Shown here one piece after another: positions 20,258 through 28,832 of a stretch of 38,427 nucleotides of DNA; position 1 is the stretch's first letter, and every line of letters starts with the position of its first letter. Below the pieces are notes generated by a model that did no database searches, was not told where the DNA came from, and saw only the letters and a program-made list of their open reading frames with translations. Origin of the DNA: an uncultured Alphaproteobacteria bacterium (GTDB taxonomy: Bacteria > Pseudomonadota > Alphaproteobacteria > Rickettsiales > UBA1997); assembly GCA_903879805.1 (NCBI GenBank), contig CAIRMX010000065.1, positions 1 through 38,427 of the forward strand, read 5' to 3'. The translations under genes and the position numbers were made by a program.

Positions 20258-23200
20258 AACAGCAAAAAAATCTTACACGGCTGCAAAATGCTTGTCGGTT
20301 TTTTGCGCTTTGGCTTTAGGTTTATCAGCAATTTTCTACCAACCTCAAGACGTATCTTCTACCACCATCAGTAACGACTGCGCTTTACTTGCAGACGGCA
20401 CAGTTGCTCAACCCGGATTCAACTGTTTATTTAGCAGCATGACTCGAGATGGCTCTGCAGTCTTGCCACTTTGCCGCAGAACTTCTGCCACAACCTATAC
20501 CATCCCTGACAGCAATATTCTTGGAGCTGGAACTCGTCGCTATACCTGCACCAACTTAAGTGACTTGCCTTTGTGCAGCACTTTTACCGATTGTACTGGC
20601 AGCAACAATTACACCGGCTGCATTCCTGCTAAACCCGGAAAAAATTGTGCACCTCTTTGCGACTCATCTTTTAATGGCAGCGTCGGCCAAACTAGAGGTA
20701 TTGATTTTGCAATTCATAATCGTGACTGCGTCAGATTTTGTGATGCCTTAGAAGCAGGAGTAACAACTGCAACTCCGGATGTGAACTGCGTTGACAGAAA
20801 GTGTCACCAACTAGCCACAGGAACTCTGCCAATTCCACCTCCAAGCGCCAATCCCAATTGCGCCTTAACTCCTTGCAACTTACTTACTCCAAATGAACTG
20901 ATCGACGTATTTCGCAAAATTGCCGGCGATACTGCCGCTAACCGCACAGTTGGCAAATATTGTGATGGTGATCTGGATATCACCGGAAAGCCGATGAAAT
21001 GCTATAATTTCAACAAGACTCAAATACCTTACGTCTCTAAAAACACGATGTGCATAATGCATAATTGCCCTCCTCCTTGCAGCAACTATACATCTCCAAC
21101 TGATGTTAACGGAGATGGAGTAATTAACTCTTTCGACAATGATGACACTCTAAACGTTTCTGATCGGGATAAAAATGGCGTCATTGATTCTGATACTTCT
21201 TATGCAATGGCTTATAGCGCAGCTTTTAATGGAAATCCAACCACTGCCACAACGCCCAATTTATCATCGAGCTCCTACTGCGTTCCGGTCTATTGTCGAC
21301 CAATAGTCACTAAGCAGTTTCGTTGCGTTGAGCATGTCGGTGATACAACCCCGACTGGAGATAATGATAAAGATCTCCTTAGGAACAGCTCATGCGATTC
21401 AGCTCCTACTTACAAAAACGGCGTTCTAGTTCACGATGGATCGGCATGTACATCTAACATGTGCTTCAAAACCATCGATTGTAATGATCCAGTTAATAAT
21501 TCAGGCAGCAACGCACAGCCAGAATGTCTCATACCAGAGGATGGAACAATAGGTAGCACTACCGATACGGTAAATTCTGCGTTTTATCGGCCCAAACCAA
21601 TGAACAAGGCAACTAAGATTTCCAACAACCTCCGAAGCATTGAGAACATGAATACCGATTCAAGTGAAGTAGGAGTATGTTATTCTCAAAGTCAGATGGA
21701 AGCCCGCAGCGATAACTCCTTTGATGATCATCACTGGGGACTAAACATGGATATTAAAATCGACCTTGGAATTCTCGGCAGTTTCACCATTCCTCTAGGA
21801 TGGTTTCACAGCTCGCTACTTCCTGACGAAACTAGATCTCCCGGCATGTGCGGCGTTGAAAATGTAGGATTTCGCGGTACCGGATATATTTATCTTTGCT
21901 ATGGCGATGGCAGCGGCTCTTCGGGACAATTATACGGAAAAGTTTCCGACCAAACTGCTTATCACAGCGGTTACGTTCAAACCACTTTTGCAGAAGGTGA
22001 TGCTACTCATAAATTAAGAGTCTGCTTGCGCTTCAGAAATGCTTTGCGTCCAGACGATGGCACCTCAGAAACTTGCGGCGAAAGACAATGCGCTGTAAGC
22101 TGCATGGGATTTGCCGGCGGATGTTCTCAACAAAATTGCGGATATGATCGTTGCTTTAATTTAAGCGTTACAGATACCGCTCCTGACGAATGCGATATGA
22201 GTAACACCCTCTTCACCGACAATCCAAGCAGAGGATGCACCTCAACTACCGACACTTACTTAAGGCTTAGAGTTAGAAAATATGGCAACCGCATTTGCAG
22301 CTTTCTTGATGTAAAGGGCCAAACAGCTTATGACAATGGCAGTAGCGTCAGCAATTTATTCTTGAAGGGCACTGAAAAATTAGCAGACGGAAAATGTGTC
22401 GTAGGCACAGCAAACTCTTCTGGCAATTGCTCTGGCTTTAGCAGCTACCTAGATAATGCTTCGGCAGAAAGATGGCGCACCATAAAATTTGGCAGCTCCG
22501 GCATTATCCCATATATCCAAGATAACCAATATGATAATAACGGCTCCAAACTTGGCAGCGCTTATAGCGGATATTTTGACAAAAATTCACAATTTTTCCA
22601 AGAGCAAGAATGTATCAATGTTCCTTTGCGCCTACCTCCTCCGAGACTCTACAACCTGGCAACATTAAACAATTCTCCTAAGCTTTTCACGCCTCCGATT
22701 TACATAACTAATGCTCTAACAAAAGCAGGATCTGGGGAAATCTCTCCTCGACCATTTGATGAATCTTTTGGAAGCACTGATTTCAACAACCCAGCTATTC
22801 AAGTTAATTTTGGCACTACCTCAACCGAGCTAAATTTAGGACTTTCAACTACTGGCTATGAACTTGGAACCGCCTCAATACCTCTCACCACCACAGTTAA
22901 CCTGATCCCTTATTCGGTCGATGTTATCGTTAGAAAAGAATTTAATGAAACTAGCCAGAAACCTACCTTCTGCCTTTATCGCAAAATAATCGCCCTCAAT
23001 GGCGTAGAGCAAGATCCAGAAAGAGTTGGATGCGTTAATAGAAATCTACCAGAAATTGATAATACTGTAGACTCACGCGGCATTACTTTAACTGGCACAT
23101 CTGCTCCAGCTAATCCAAAAAAATCCATCATCTATCTCGATCCCACCAGCACCTTTGATAGCTCCAGAATCATTGTACGCTATCGTAGCGGCAGTGGAAA

Positions 23201-26200
23201 TAGTTGTAATGACGGTTTGTGCAGCCCTGAGTTAAAACTTGATAATCCTATTTCCACCATCCCAACCTGCAACTCGGCAGTTGTTGATCCGAACAATCCT
23301 TTAACCATTTCTCCAGAAATGAATGTTCTTTGCGCTAAACGAGAAGAGTGCAGCCAATTGAACGTCGAATGCATGACTAACGAAATCAATATGCAGGCCG
23401 CTAAAATTGCCGGTCAAAGCATCGACTCCTTCATGCTGGTTAGAGACTATTGCAACAATCGCTTACTACCTTTGTGCAATGCTAAAAAAGGCATTTCATC
23501 AACTATTGGCGGCACCATTACCGACACCAATCCAAGTGGCGCAACACCAAGTCCAACCGCCTACGGCTGGTTCAACGAAATCTGTTTTGTTGGAGGCAAT
23601 ACCACAACCAGCTACGATTCTCGCTTAAAATATGTAGTTGCTTATGAGCCTTCGCCTGAGGGATATAAAGGAAAATGCCTTACTTACGAAGGCGCTACTG
23701 CCTGCCCTAACGGCGGTAAAGCACCGAACTGTAATTGTCAGGTTTATGACTCAACTGCTGGTGGATTGAGCACTGGTCTAGTAGTTAGACTACAAACTCA
23801 GCGTGAAGCTGGTCTTTGCGTTGACATGCCACTTCCTCAAACCTGCCCTGCTATTTCTTACAACCCAACGCCACCATCATCAGATCCAGATTATATTTAC
23901 TCTTCTATGAAATTAATTTCAGCCACCGGCCTTCCTCCAGCAGCCTATGGTGCTACCGCTTCTGTTGTTAATGATGTAGTTCATATCTCTCATAGTCTGC
24001 GCAATGCTTCTACTTCAAATGGCCACGCCGAATTTCCAATAGCGATCCTTGGCACAGTCAATGTTGAAGGGTCTTGTAAAGGATTCTGGAAAAATAGCAT
24101 TTCGCCAACAACCGGCATAGCTGCATCCCCCACTCGTACCTGCGTTAACACCAATGGCAACGCCTCATGGTCTCCAACTGTAAATAACCAATGTATCCGT
24201 TACTCTTGTGATGAGCTCACAACAACCGGAGCCGTCACTGAAGAAATAGGCGCAATCTATCAAGCCGGATATGCTTCAAATGAAAGTGGCGATCTCAAAG
24301 GAACCGCCGACGGATTTGCCACATGGCCGTCAGTCACAAAAACCAATGATTTCCCAGAATATGCCAGCGCTCTAGCTTGCATTCCCGGCTTTAAGAAAAA
24401 GACCGCTACAAAAGTAAGCTCTGGATATCTTCGTACCTACGAAGATCAGATCACCGGATATACTGGTGGCACTGTTCCAACTAGAATTTGCAATCAGGTT
24501 GGCTCTTGGCAAGCCCCAACTGCCAGCACTATTTGCGAAAGAATAAAATGCCCGGCCATCACCCCTCCAACACCTTCACCAGCTGACGGAAGTCACCCAA
24601 CAGCGGGATGGAATTTAACTAATGCTGATTGGGCTAAGTGGTATGATGCTGGTGGCGCCTCGTTTGTTGAAACCAACGCTTCCAGAAATACCACCACTGG
24701 CATACTATCCACCGGCACCTGCAGAAACGATATTGGTTTCTTTAATTTAGGGGATGCCCCAACCCGCAGATGTAACTACTTAGGCAAATGGGAACCAGTG
24801 GTTAATCCTTGCACAACACGCTGTAGCGTTATTGATAATGCTCACGCCTCTGGCTCAAATAACGGCAACGCTTCTTGGGCACAAACCGATATCCCTCAAG
24901 GTCAAGTAGAACAAGCTGCAACTTTTACCTCATGCCTGACCGGCTATAGCCCAGCTTACGTAAAATATCCTTACCCAGCACCAAGAAACAAATATGGAAT
25001 TCCTCTAACTCTCGTTTCTAACGGACTCTCGGCTGCCAATATCGCATCCTATAATAGCTCGCTTGGTACAACTCTTGCTAGTGGCACCGCCAACTTCTCG
25101 AGCACAATTCCTGTGGACGTTTCTCAAGATACTACCGCTGCAGCTCCAAGTGCCAACCCGCCAAGAAGTATCAGTAATCCTGTCAAATATTGCCGAGCTG
25201 TAAGCTATGATGGTCTAATAACAAATACTTGGGCAGCAGCCAACTCTTCTTGTACAAATAGCTGCCCTGGATATAGCGATGATCCTAGAATTGGTGTAGG
25301 CGTTACTCAACACAACACGTCTACTGGTGTAGTAACCTTAAAATGGCCATCCGGAGTTTTTGGTCAATGGTATTATTACAGTAGCGGCGATGTTAATGGC
25401 ATCGCCAACTTTGATACTCCTGACTTTAGCAGCAACAGTCAAACTGCTGCTGATTACTACTCAGGCAGAACTAACAATAAGTTTGTGGTCGCCAGACGAT
25501 GTGGTAACAATGGAGAATGGGGAAATGTAGTACCGCAATGCGTTACTAACGGAGGAGTAATTCCTAGCAGCTACGCTAAATATGAGACTAGCAGCAGAGA
25601 GAATAGCAGAGGAGTTGACCTTGGCGCTACTGCAACTGCAACCTCTTGTCAAGAATCCGGCAGTTACTACCCACCGGGAAGTGATTCCACAGCCACTGCA
25701 ATATCGAGCTACACCTGCAGCTACAAATCTGGAAGCACTAATATTGACGAAGTTTATTTTAATAAAACCGCCGGATCTGCTTGCGGCATCTTCTGTCCAA
25801 GGCCAAGCAATAACACAACTTACGGCTCTGGCAGTAAATATTCTAGCGATGTGCCGGCAAGCGCCTTCACTAAGATCGGAAATAGAATCACCCTAGCCTG
25901 CATAGACAACTACGGTAAAGCAGTGGATAGCGATGAAAATACCTCTGATGACACTTGCGGTAGAACCAGCACATCTCGAGGAAATGCTAGTCCAACGGTA
26001 GAATGCCAATCTAGCGGTACATTTGGAGAACTTCAAAATGACTGCTATGCATGCAGATCATGCAATGCAAGCTCGAGTTATAGCGGAGATACAGGTAGCA
26101 TCGAGAAGGATTACGGCTGCAATGATGGTTACAGCATTGGCCGCAAAACACTTTATGAAGAATGTAGCGATAACGATATCTCTAAAAACCACGACGAAAC

Positions 26201-26405
26201 TGTTACCGTATCTCACAGACACGGGCAACGCTGTGGCTGTAGCAGCACTTCAAGAGATGTGTGCCTTGCAATAACATTAAAATGCATTGATGGTGTTTTT
26301 GTTTACCAATCGTGGCAGGGTTACGATTGGGGTGACAACGGTAATAGCTGCCCTGGTACACAATGTGGCAGCAGTAGCCAAGGTAGAGAAGCTGGAAACT
26401 GCTAA
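20235..26405 (+). CDS. giant (~2056 aa) secreted Cys-rich protein with N-terminal Cys repeats, EF-hand-like loops and C-terminal CCP/sushi-like modules; function unknown
   Basis: ORF-track start (TTG 20118) lies inside murD. ATG at 20235 gives MNFYQNLKTAKKSYTAAKCLSVFCALALGLSAIFYQ, a good export signal. Many Cys; no TM segment evident after the signal; repeated R-x-C-...-G-x-W-...-C motifs. Confidence 0.85.
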   Translation: MNFYQNLKTAKKSYTAAKCLSVFCALALGLSAIFYQPQDVSSTTISNDCALLADGTVAQPGFNCLFSSMTRDGSAVLPLCRRTSATTYTIPDSNILGAGTRRYTCTNLSDLPLCSTFTDCTGSNNYTGCIPAKPGKNCAPLCDSSFNGSVGQTRGIDFAIHNRDCVRFCDALEAGVTTATPDVNCVDRKCHQLATGTLPIPPPSANPNCALTPCNLLTPNELIDVFRKIAGDTAANRTVGKYCDGDLDITGKPMKCYNFNKTQIPYVSKNTMCIMHNCPPPCSNYTSPTDVNGDGVINSFDNDDTLNVSDRDKNGVIDSDTSYAMAYSAAFNGNPTTATTPNLSSSSYCVPVYCRPIVTKQFRCVEHVGDTTPTGDNDKDLLRNSSCDSAPTYKNGVLVHDGSACTSNMCFKTIDCNDPVNNSGSNAQPECLIPEDGTIGSTTDTVNSAFYRPKPMNKATKISNNLRSIENMNTDSSEVGVCYSQSQMEARSDNSFDDHHWGLNMDIKIDLGILGSFTIPLGWFHSSLLPDETRSPGMCGVENVGFRGTGYIYLCYGDGSGSSGQLYGKVSDQTAYHSGYVQTTFAEGDATHKLRVCLRFRNALRPDDGTSETCGERQCAVSCMGFAGGCSQQNCGYDRCFNLSVTDTAPDECDMSNTLFTDNPSRGCTSTTDTYLRLRVRKYGNRICSFLDVKGQTAYDNGSSVSNLFLKGTEKLADGKCVVGTANSSGNCSGFSSYLDNASAERWRTIKFGSSGIIPYIQDNQYDNNGSKLGSAYSGYFDKNSQFFQEQECINVPLRLPPPRLYNLATLNNSPKLFTPPIYITNALTKAGSGEISPRPFDESFGSTDFNNPAIQVNFGTTSTELNLGLSTTGYELGTASIPLTTTVNLIPYSVDVIVRKEFNETSQKPTFCLYRKIIALNGVEQDPERVGCVNRNLPEIDNTVDSRGITLTGTSAPANPKKSIIYLDPTSTFDSSRIIVRYRSGSGNSCNDGLCSPELKLDNPISTIPTCNSAVVDPNNPLTISPEMNVLCAKREECSQLNVECMTNEINMQAAKIAGQSIDSFMLVRDYCNNRLLPLCNAKKGISSTIGGTITDTNPSGATPSPTAYGWFNEICFVGGNTTTSYDSRLKYVVAYEPSPEGYKGKCLTYEGATACPNGGKAPNCNCQVYDSTAGGLSTGLVVRLQTQREAGLCVDMPLPQTCPAISYNPTPPSSDPDYIYSSMKLISATGLPPAAYGATASVVNDVVHISHSLRNASTSNGHAEFPIAILGTVNVEGSCKGFWKNSISPTTGIAASPTRTCVNTNGNASWSPTVNNQCIRYSCDELTTTGAVTEEIGAIYQAGYASNESGDLKGTADGFATWPSVTKTNDFPEYASALACIPGFKKKTATKVSSGYLRTYEDQITGYTGGTVPTRICNQVGSWQAPTASTICERIKCPAITPPTPSPADGSHPTAGWNLTNADWAKWYDAGGASFVETNASRNTTTGILSTGTCRNDIGFFNLGDAPTRRCNYLGKWEPVVNPCTTRCSVIDNAHASGSNNGNASWAQTDIPQGQVEQAATFTSCLTGYSPAYVKYPYPAPRNKYGIPLTLVSNGLSAANIASYNSSLGTTLASGTANFSSTIPVDVSQDTTAAAPSANPPRSISNPVKYCRAVSYDGLITNTWAAANSSCTNSCPGYSDDPRIGVGVTQHNTSTGVVTLKWPSGVFGQWYYYSSGDVNGIANFDTPDFSSNSQTAADYYSGRTNNKFVVARRCGNNGEWGNVVPQCVTNGGVIPSSYAKYETSSRENSRGVDLGATATATSCQESGSYYPPGSDSTATAISSYTCSYKSGSTNIDEVYFNKTAGSACGIFCPRPSNNTTYGSGSKYSSDVPASAFTKIGNRITLACIDNYGKAVDSDENTSDDTCGRTSTSRGNASPTVECQSSGTFGELQNDCYACRSCNASSSYSGDTGSIEKDYGCNDGYSIGRKTLYEECSDNDISKNHDETVTVSHRHGQRCGCSSTSRDVCLAITLKCIDGVFVYQSWQGYDWGDNGNSCPGTQCGSSSQGREAGNC

Positions 26406-26421
26406 TTAATTTATAAGTAAA

Positions 26422-26895
26422 ATGACTAAAATTTCAATCATCATGGGCAGCAAATCAGATTTTGCGACCATGGAACATACCTGCAGAATTCTTGAAGAAT
26501 TCGGCGTGCCTTTTGAAACCAAAATAGTTTCGGCGCACCGTACCCCAAAAAGACTTTATGATTTTTGCGAATCAGCCAAAGCCAATGGCACCAAAGTAAT
26601 CATTGCTGGTGCCGGTGGCGCTGCACATTTACCGGGAATGGCCGCAGCAATTACCGATCTTCCGGTTTTGGGAGTTCCGGTTGAAAGCCGCGCTCTTAAA
26701 GGTTTGGACTCACTTCTTTCAATTGCACAAATGCCCGCCGGAATTCCGGTTGGCTGTTTAGCAATTGGTGAAGCGGGCGCTAAAAACGCAGCGCTTTTGG
26801 CAATTGCGATTCTTGCTTTGAGCGACGAAAAATTAGCCAAAAAATTGCAAGAATTTCGTCAGAAACAAACCGAATCAGTAAAAGAAAAACCATAA
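26422..26895 (+). CDS. purE: N5-carboxyaminoimidazole ribonucleotide mutase
   Basis: 157 aa; [96 protein letters not shown]. Confidence 0.96.
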   Translation: MTKISIIMGSKSDFATMEHTCRILEEFGVPFETKIVSAHRTPKRLYDFCESAKANGTKVIIAGAGGAAHLPGMAAAITDLPVLGVPVESRALKGLDSLLSIAQMPAGIPVGCLAIGEAGAKNAALLAIAILALSDEKLAKKLQEFRQKQTESVKEKP

Positions 26896-26995
26896 AAAAC
26901 TTTTTACTTTTAAAACCGCTCCACCTACAAAACCCGACCATCATCAACTAATCCAAAAGACCCAAATCCCCTTTAATAATAATTCACTAACTACC

Positions 26996-27202
26996 TTGTC
27001 ACTCGTAAAATCAACCAGGCTCGCTTTGAAATATGTACGCAGATTCATTGCCGGTTTTGCCTCAGTTCCCACTCTTGCACTTGCCAGAGCTAAAGGTTTT
27101 CCATTTGCCCAAGATCGTTTCGCACTTGAGCAAGATAAATACGAAGTGACATCAGATCGCGAGTTAGCAACTTTTAAACAAAAACAAAATGAGAGAAAAT
27201 AG
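26996..27202 (+). CDS. small basic hypothetical protein (TTG start)
   Basis: 68 aa MSLVKSTRLALKYVRRFIAGFASVPTLALARAKGFPFAQDRFALEQDKYEVTSDRELATFKQKQNERK; overlaps the next ORF by 14 nt; TTG is the only standard start since the in-frame stop at 26879..26881. Confidence 0.45.
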   Translation: MSLVKSTRLALKYVRRFIAGFASVPTLALARAKGFPFAQDRFALEQDKYEVTSDRELATFKQKQNERK

Positions 27203-27581
27203 ACACAGCAATTCTTACGACAGAGACCACGACCACTCTTCGCCAGCGCTTCACGATTTAACCAAAAAAGAACAAGATTACCGCCACAAATGGCAGGATA
27301 AATTTCTTAAATCAAACACCGTAACTTTCCGTTTGGGCCAAGTTTTTGGTTTGATTTATCATTTAGCTGTTCTTTACGTAGTTTATAATTTGATCCAAGA
27401 TGGCGAGAAAAGCTTAGCTCTAAAAATCTTTGCTGCTAACCTTGCTTTAGTTGCCTTCGCTCTTCTTGTAACTGGCGTTGAAAGAAAAATTCTTTCAAGA
27501 AAACCAGCCAGAAAAGGCAGAGACAAAAATTTCAAACCTCGCGGCAGAAATGATCGCGGCGGTAGAGATGATCGCAGATAA
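27189..27581 (+). CDS. small membrane protein with basic RG/RGG-rich C-terminal tail, hypothetical
   Basis: 130 aa; two predicted hydrophobic helices (VTFRLGQVFGLIYHLAVLYVVYNLI; LKIFAANLALVAFALLVTGV); tail KPARKGRDKNFKPRGRNDRGGRDDRR. Confidence 0.7.
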   Translation: MRENRHSNSYDRDHDHSSPALHDLTKKEQDYRHKWQDKFLKSNTVTFRLGQVFGLIYHLAVLYVVYNLIQDGEKSLALKIFAANLALVAFALLVTGVERKILSRKPARKGRDKNFKPRGRNDRGGRDDRR

Positions 27582-27602
27582 AATCTTTCAAAGATTTTAA
27601 AG

Positions 27603-27645
27603 AAAAAAAAGGGTCTGATGTAAAAAACATCAGACCCTTTTTTTA
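27603..27645. terminator. bidirectional rho-independent terminator between convergent genes
   Basis: Perfect 11-bp stem gggtctgatgt/acatcagaccc (27611..27621 / 27627..27637) flanked by A-run and T-run. Confidence 0.92.
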
Positions 27646-27670
27646 ATTCAAACTGTCATCTCTTTTACTT

Positions 27671-27760
27671 CAAACTGTCATCTCGAACAAAGTGAGAGAT
27701 CTCATGAGCCTATAGTGCTGAACTTATGAGATCTCTCACTTTATTCGAGATGACAGTTTG
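27671..27760. repeat. long inverted repeat (MITE/REP-like palindromic element)
   Basis: Left arm caaactgtcatctcgaacaaagtgagagatctcat (27671..27705), right arm 27726..27760, its reverse complement with one mismatch over 35 nt; 20-nt loop. Confidence 0.85.
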
Positions 27761-27780
27761 ATAGTTGAAGTGAACCTAAA

Positions 27781-28815
27781 CTAATTCGTACAAGGGCTAA
27801 TCACCCCCGCCTGCCAAACACCAAAAGCGCCGCATCTTTTTGTTGGGTTAGTCACTGTGCTAATGTAAGCTGGATCCGCTGAACTGCATGTTGTAGTCGA
27901 TAAAGCAACTTGGTTGTAATAAGTTTGGGGCCAAGCAAATGAACTGCCGCTGCCGGTGATTGAGTAATAGTTATTGGTATTAGCTGGAAGAGTGGTCGAA
28001 AGTATCTTTTTGCAAACCACCAAAGACATCGCGTTAAAATCCAACATCATGGTGTTTCTAGTTTTGTAAAAAAGCACATCGTCAAACGCGTCACTATTCG
28101 CCGAAGAAGAAACAAAATAAGTGCTTAAAGTAACCGACCCGCTACCAAAAGAAGAGCCATAGTTGGCTATTTCATCAGCATCTGATGAAGCCGCATTTTG
28201 CGTTGCTGAATTACTATTAAAGGCGCCGAATTTATTAGCTCCATGGCTGATAATGGCAAAAATTGCATCATTGGTATTTAGTTGAAAAACACTGCTACCA
28301 AGACTTTCTTTTACGGTAAGCAAGCCTGTTTCCGGCGCTCTGCCAAATCCTGTAGTATCGTCAATTGTCACACTCGGCTGAGTAAATGCTTTAGCAACGA
28401 CGTAGGTAAATCTATTACCAAAGCCATCTTCAGCCATGTCAGTATTTAAACCCAAAGTTTGCACCGGAACCATGCCGTAAGCTAGCTGTGAAGATGCACC
28501 TCCAACATAAACTCCAGCGCCGCCGTTACAAGCGCCCACGGCTGTTCCTGATATTCCATAATTTGGTGAGCTTGATTTCAAATCGGCAAGAGACGCCGGA
28601 CAAGGCAAGGCTTTGTTGGTTAATAAATAATTTCCCATCGCTTTATAAATTTCTGCCATGCGATCGCGGGTGACTTTATATTTGGCATTATTCATCGCCG
28701 TAATTGATGCCGACATTGAGCCAACAATCAAAATCGAAATGATTAGAATGACGATTGAAAGCTCGAGCAAACTAAAAGCTTTTTTCAGTTTCTTTTGTGA
28801 GAGATTTTTTGGCAT
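27781..28815 (-). CDS. prepilin-type N-terminal cleavage/methylation protein (pseudopilin-like), paralog 1
   Basis: From MPKNLSQKKLKKA|FSLLELSIVILIISILIVG (type III/prepilin signal, Glu+5); C-terminus TKRCGAFGVWQAGVISPCTN. Confidence 0.85.
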   Translation of the reverse strand: MPKNLSQKKLKKAFSLLELSIVILIISILIVGSMSASITAMNNAKYKVTRDRMAEIYKAMGNYLLTNKALPCPASLADLKSSSPNYGISGTAVGACNGGAGVYVGGASSQLAYGMVPVQTLGLNTDMAEDGFGNRFTYVVAKAFTQPSVTIDDTTGFGRAPETGLLTVKESLGSSVFQLNTNDAIFAIISHGANKFGAFNSNSATQNAASSDADEIANYGSSFGSGSVTLSTYFVSSSANSDAFDDVLFYKTRNTMMLDFNAMSLVVCKKILSTTLPANTNNYYSITGSGSSFAWPQTYYNQVALSTTTCSSADPAYISTVTNPTKRCGAFGVWQAGVISPCTN

Positions 28816-28832
28816 TAATTTATGACTATTAA

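Noticed and set aside
27582-27600. Short palindrome aaatctttcaaagattt after the 130-aa ORF
   Set aside because: Short AT-rich stem; the perfect terminator immediately downstream is the better explanation.
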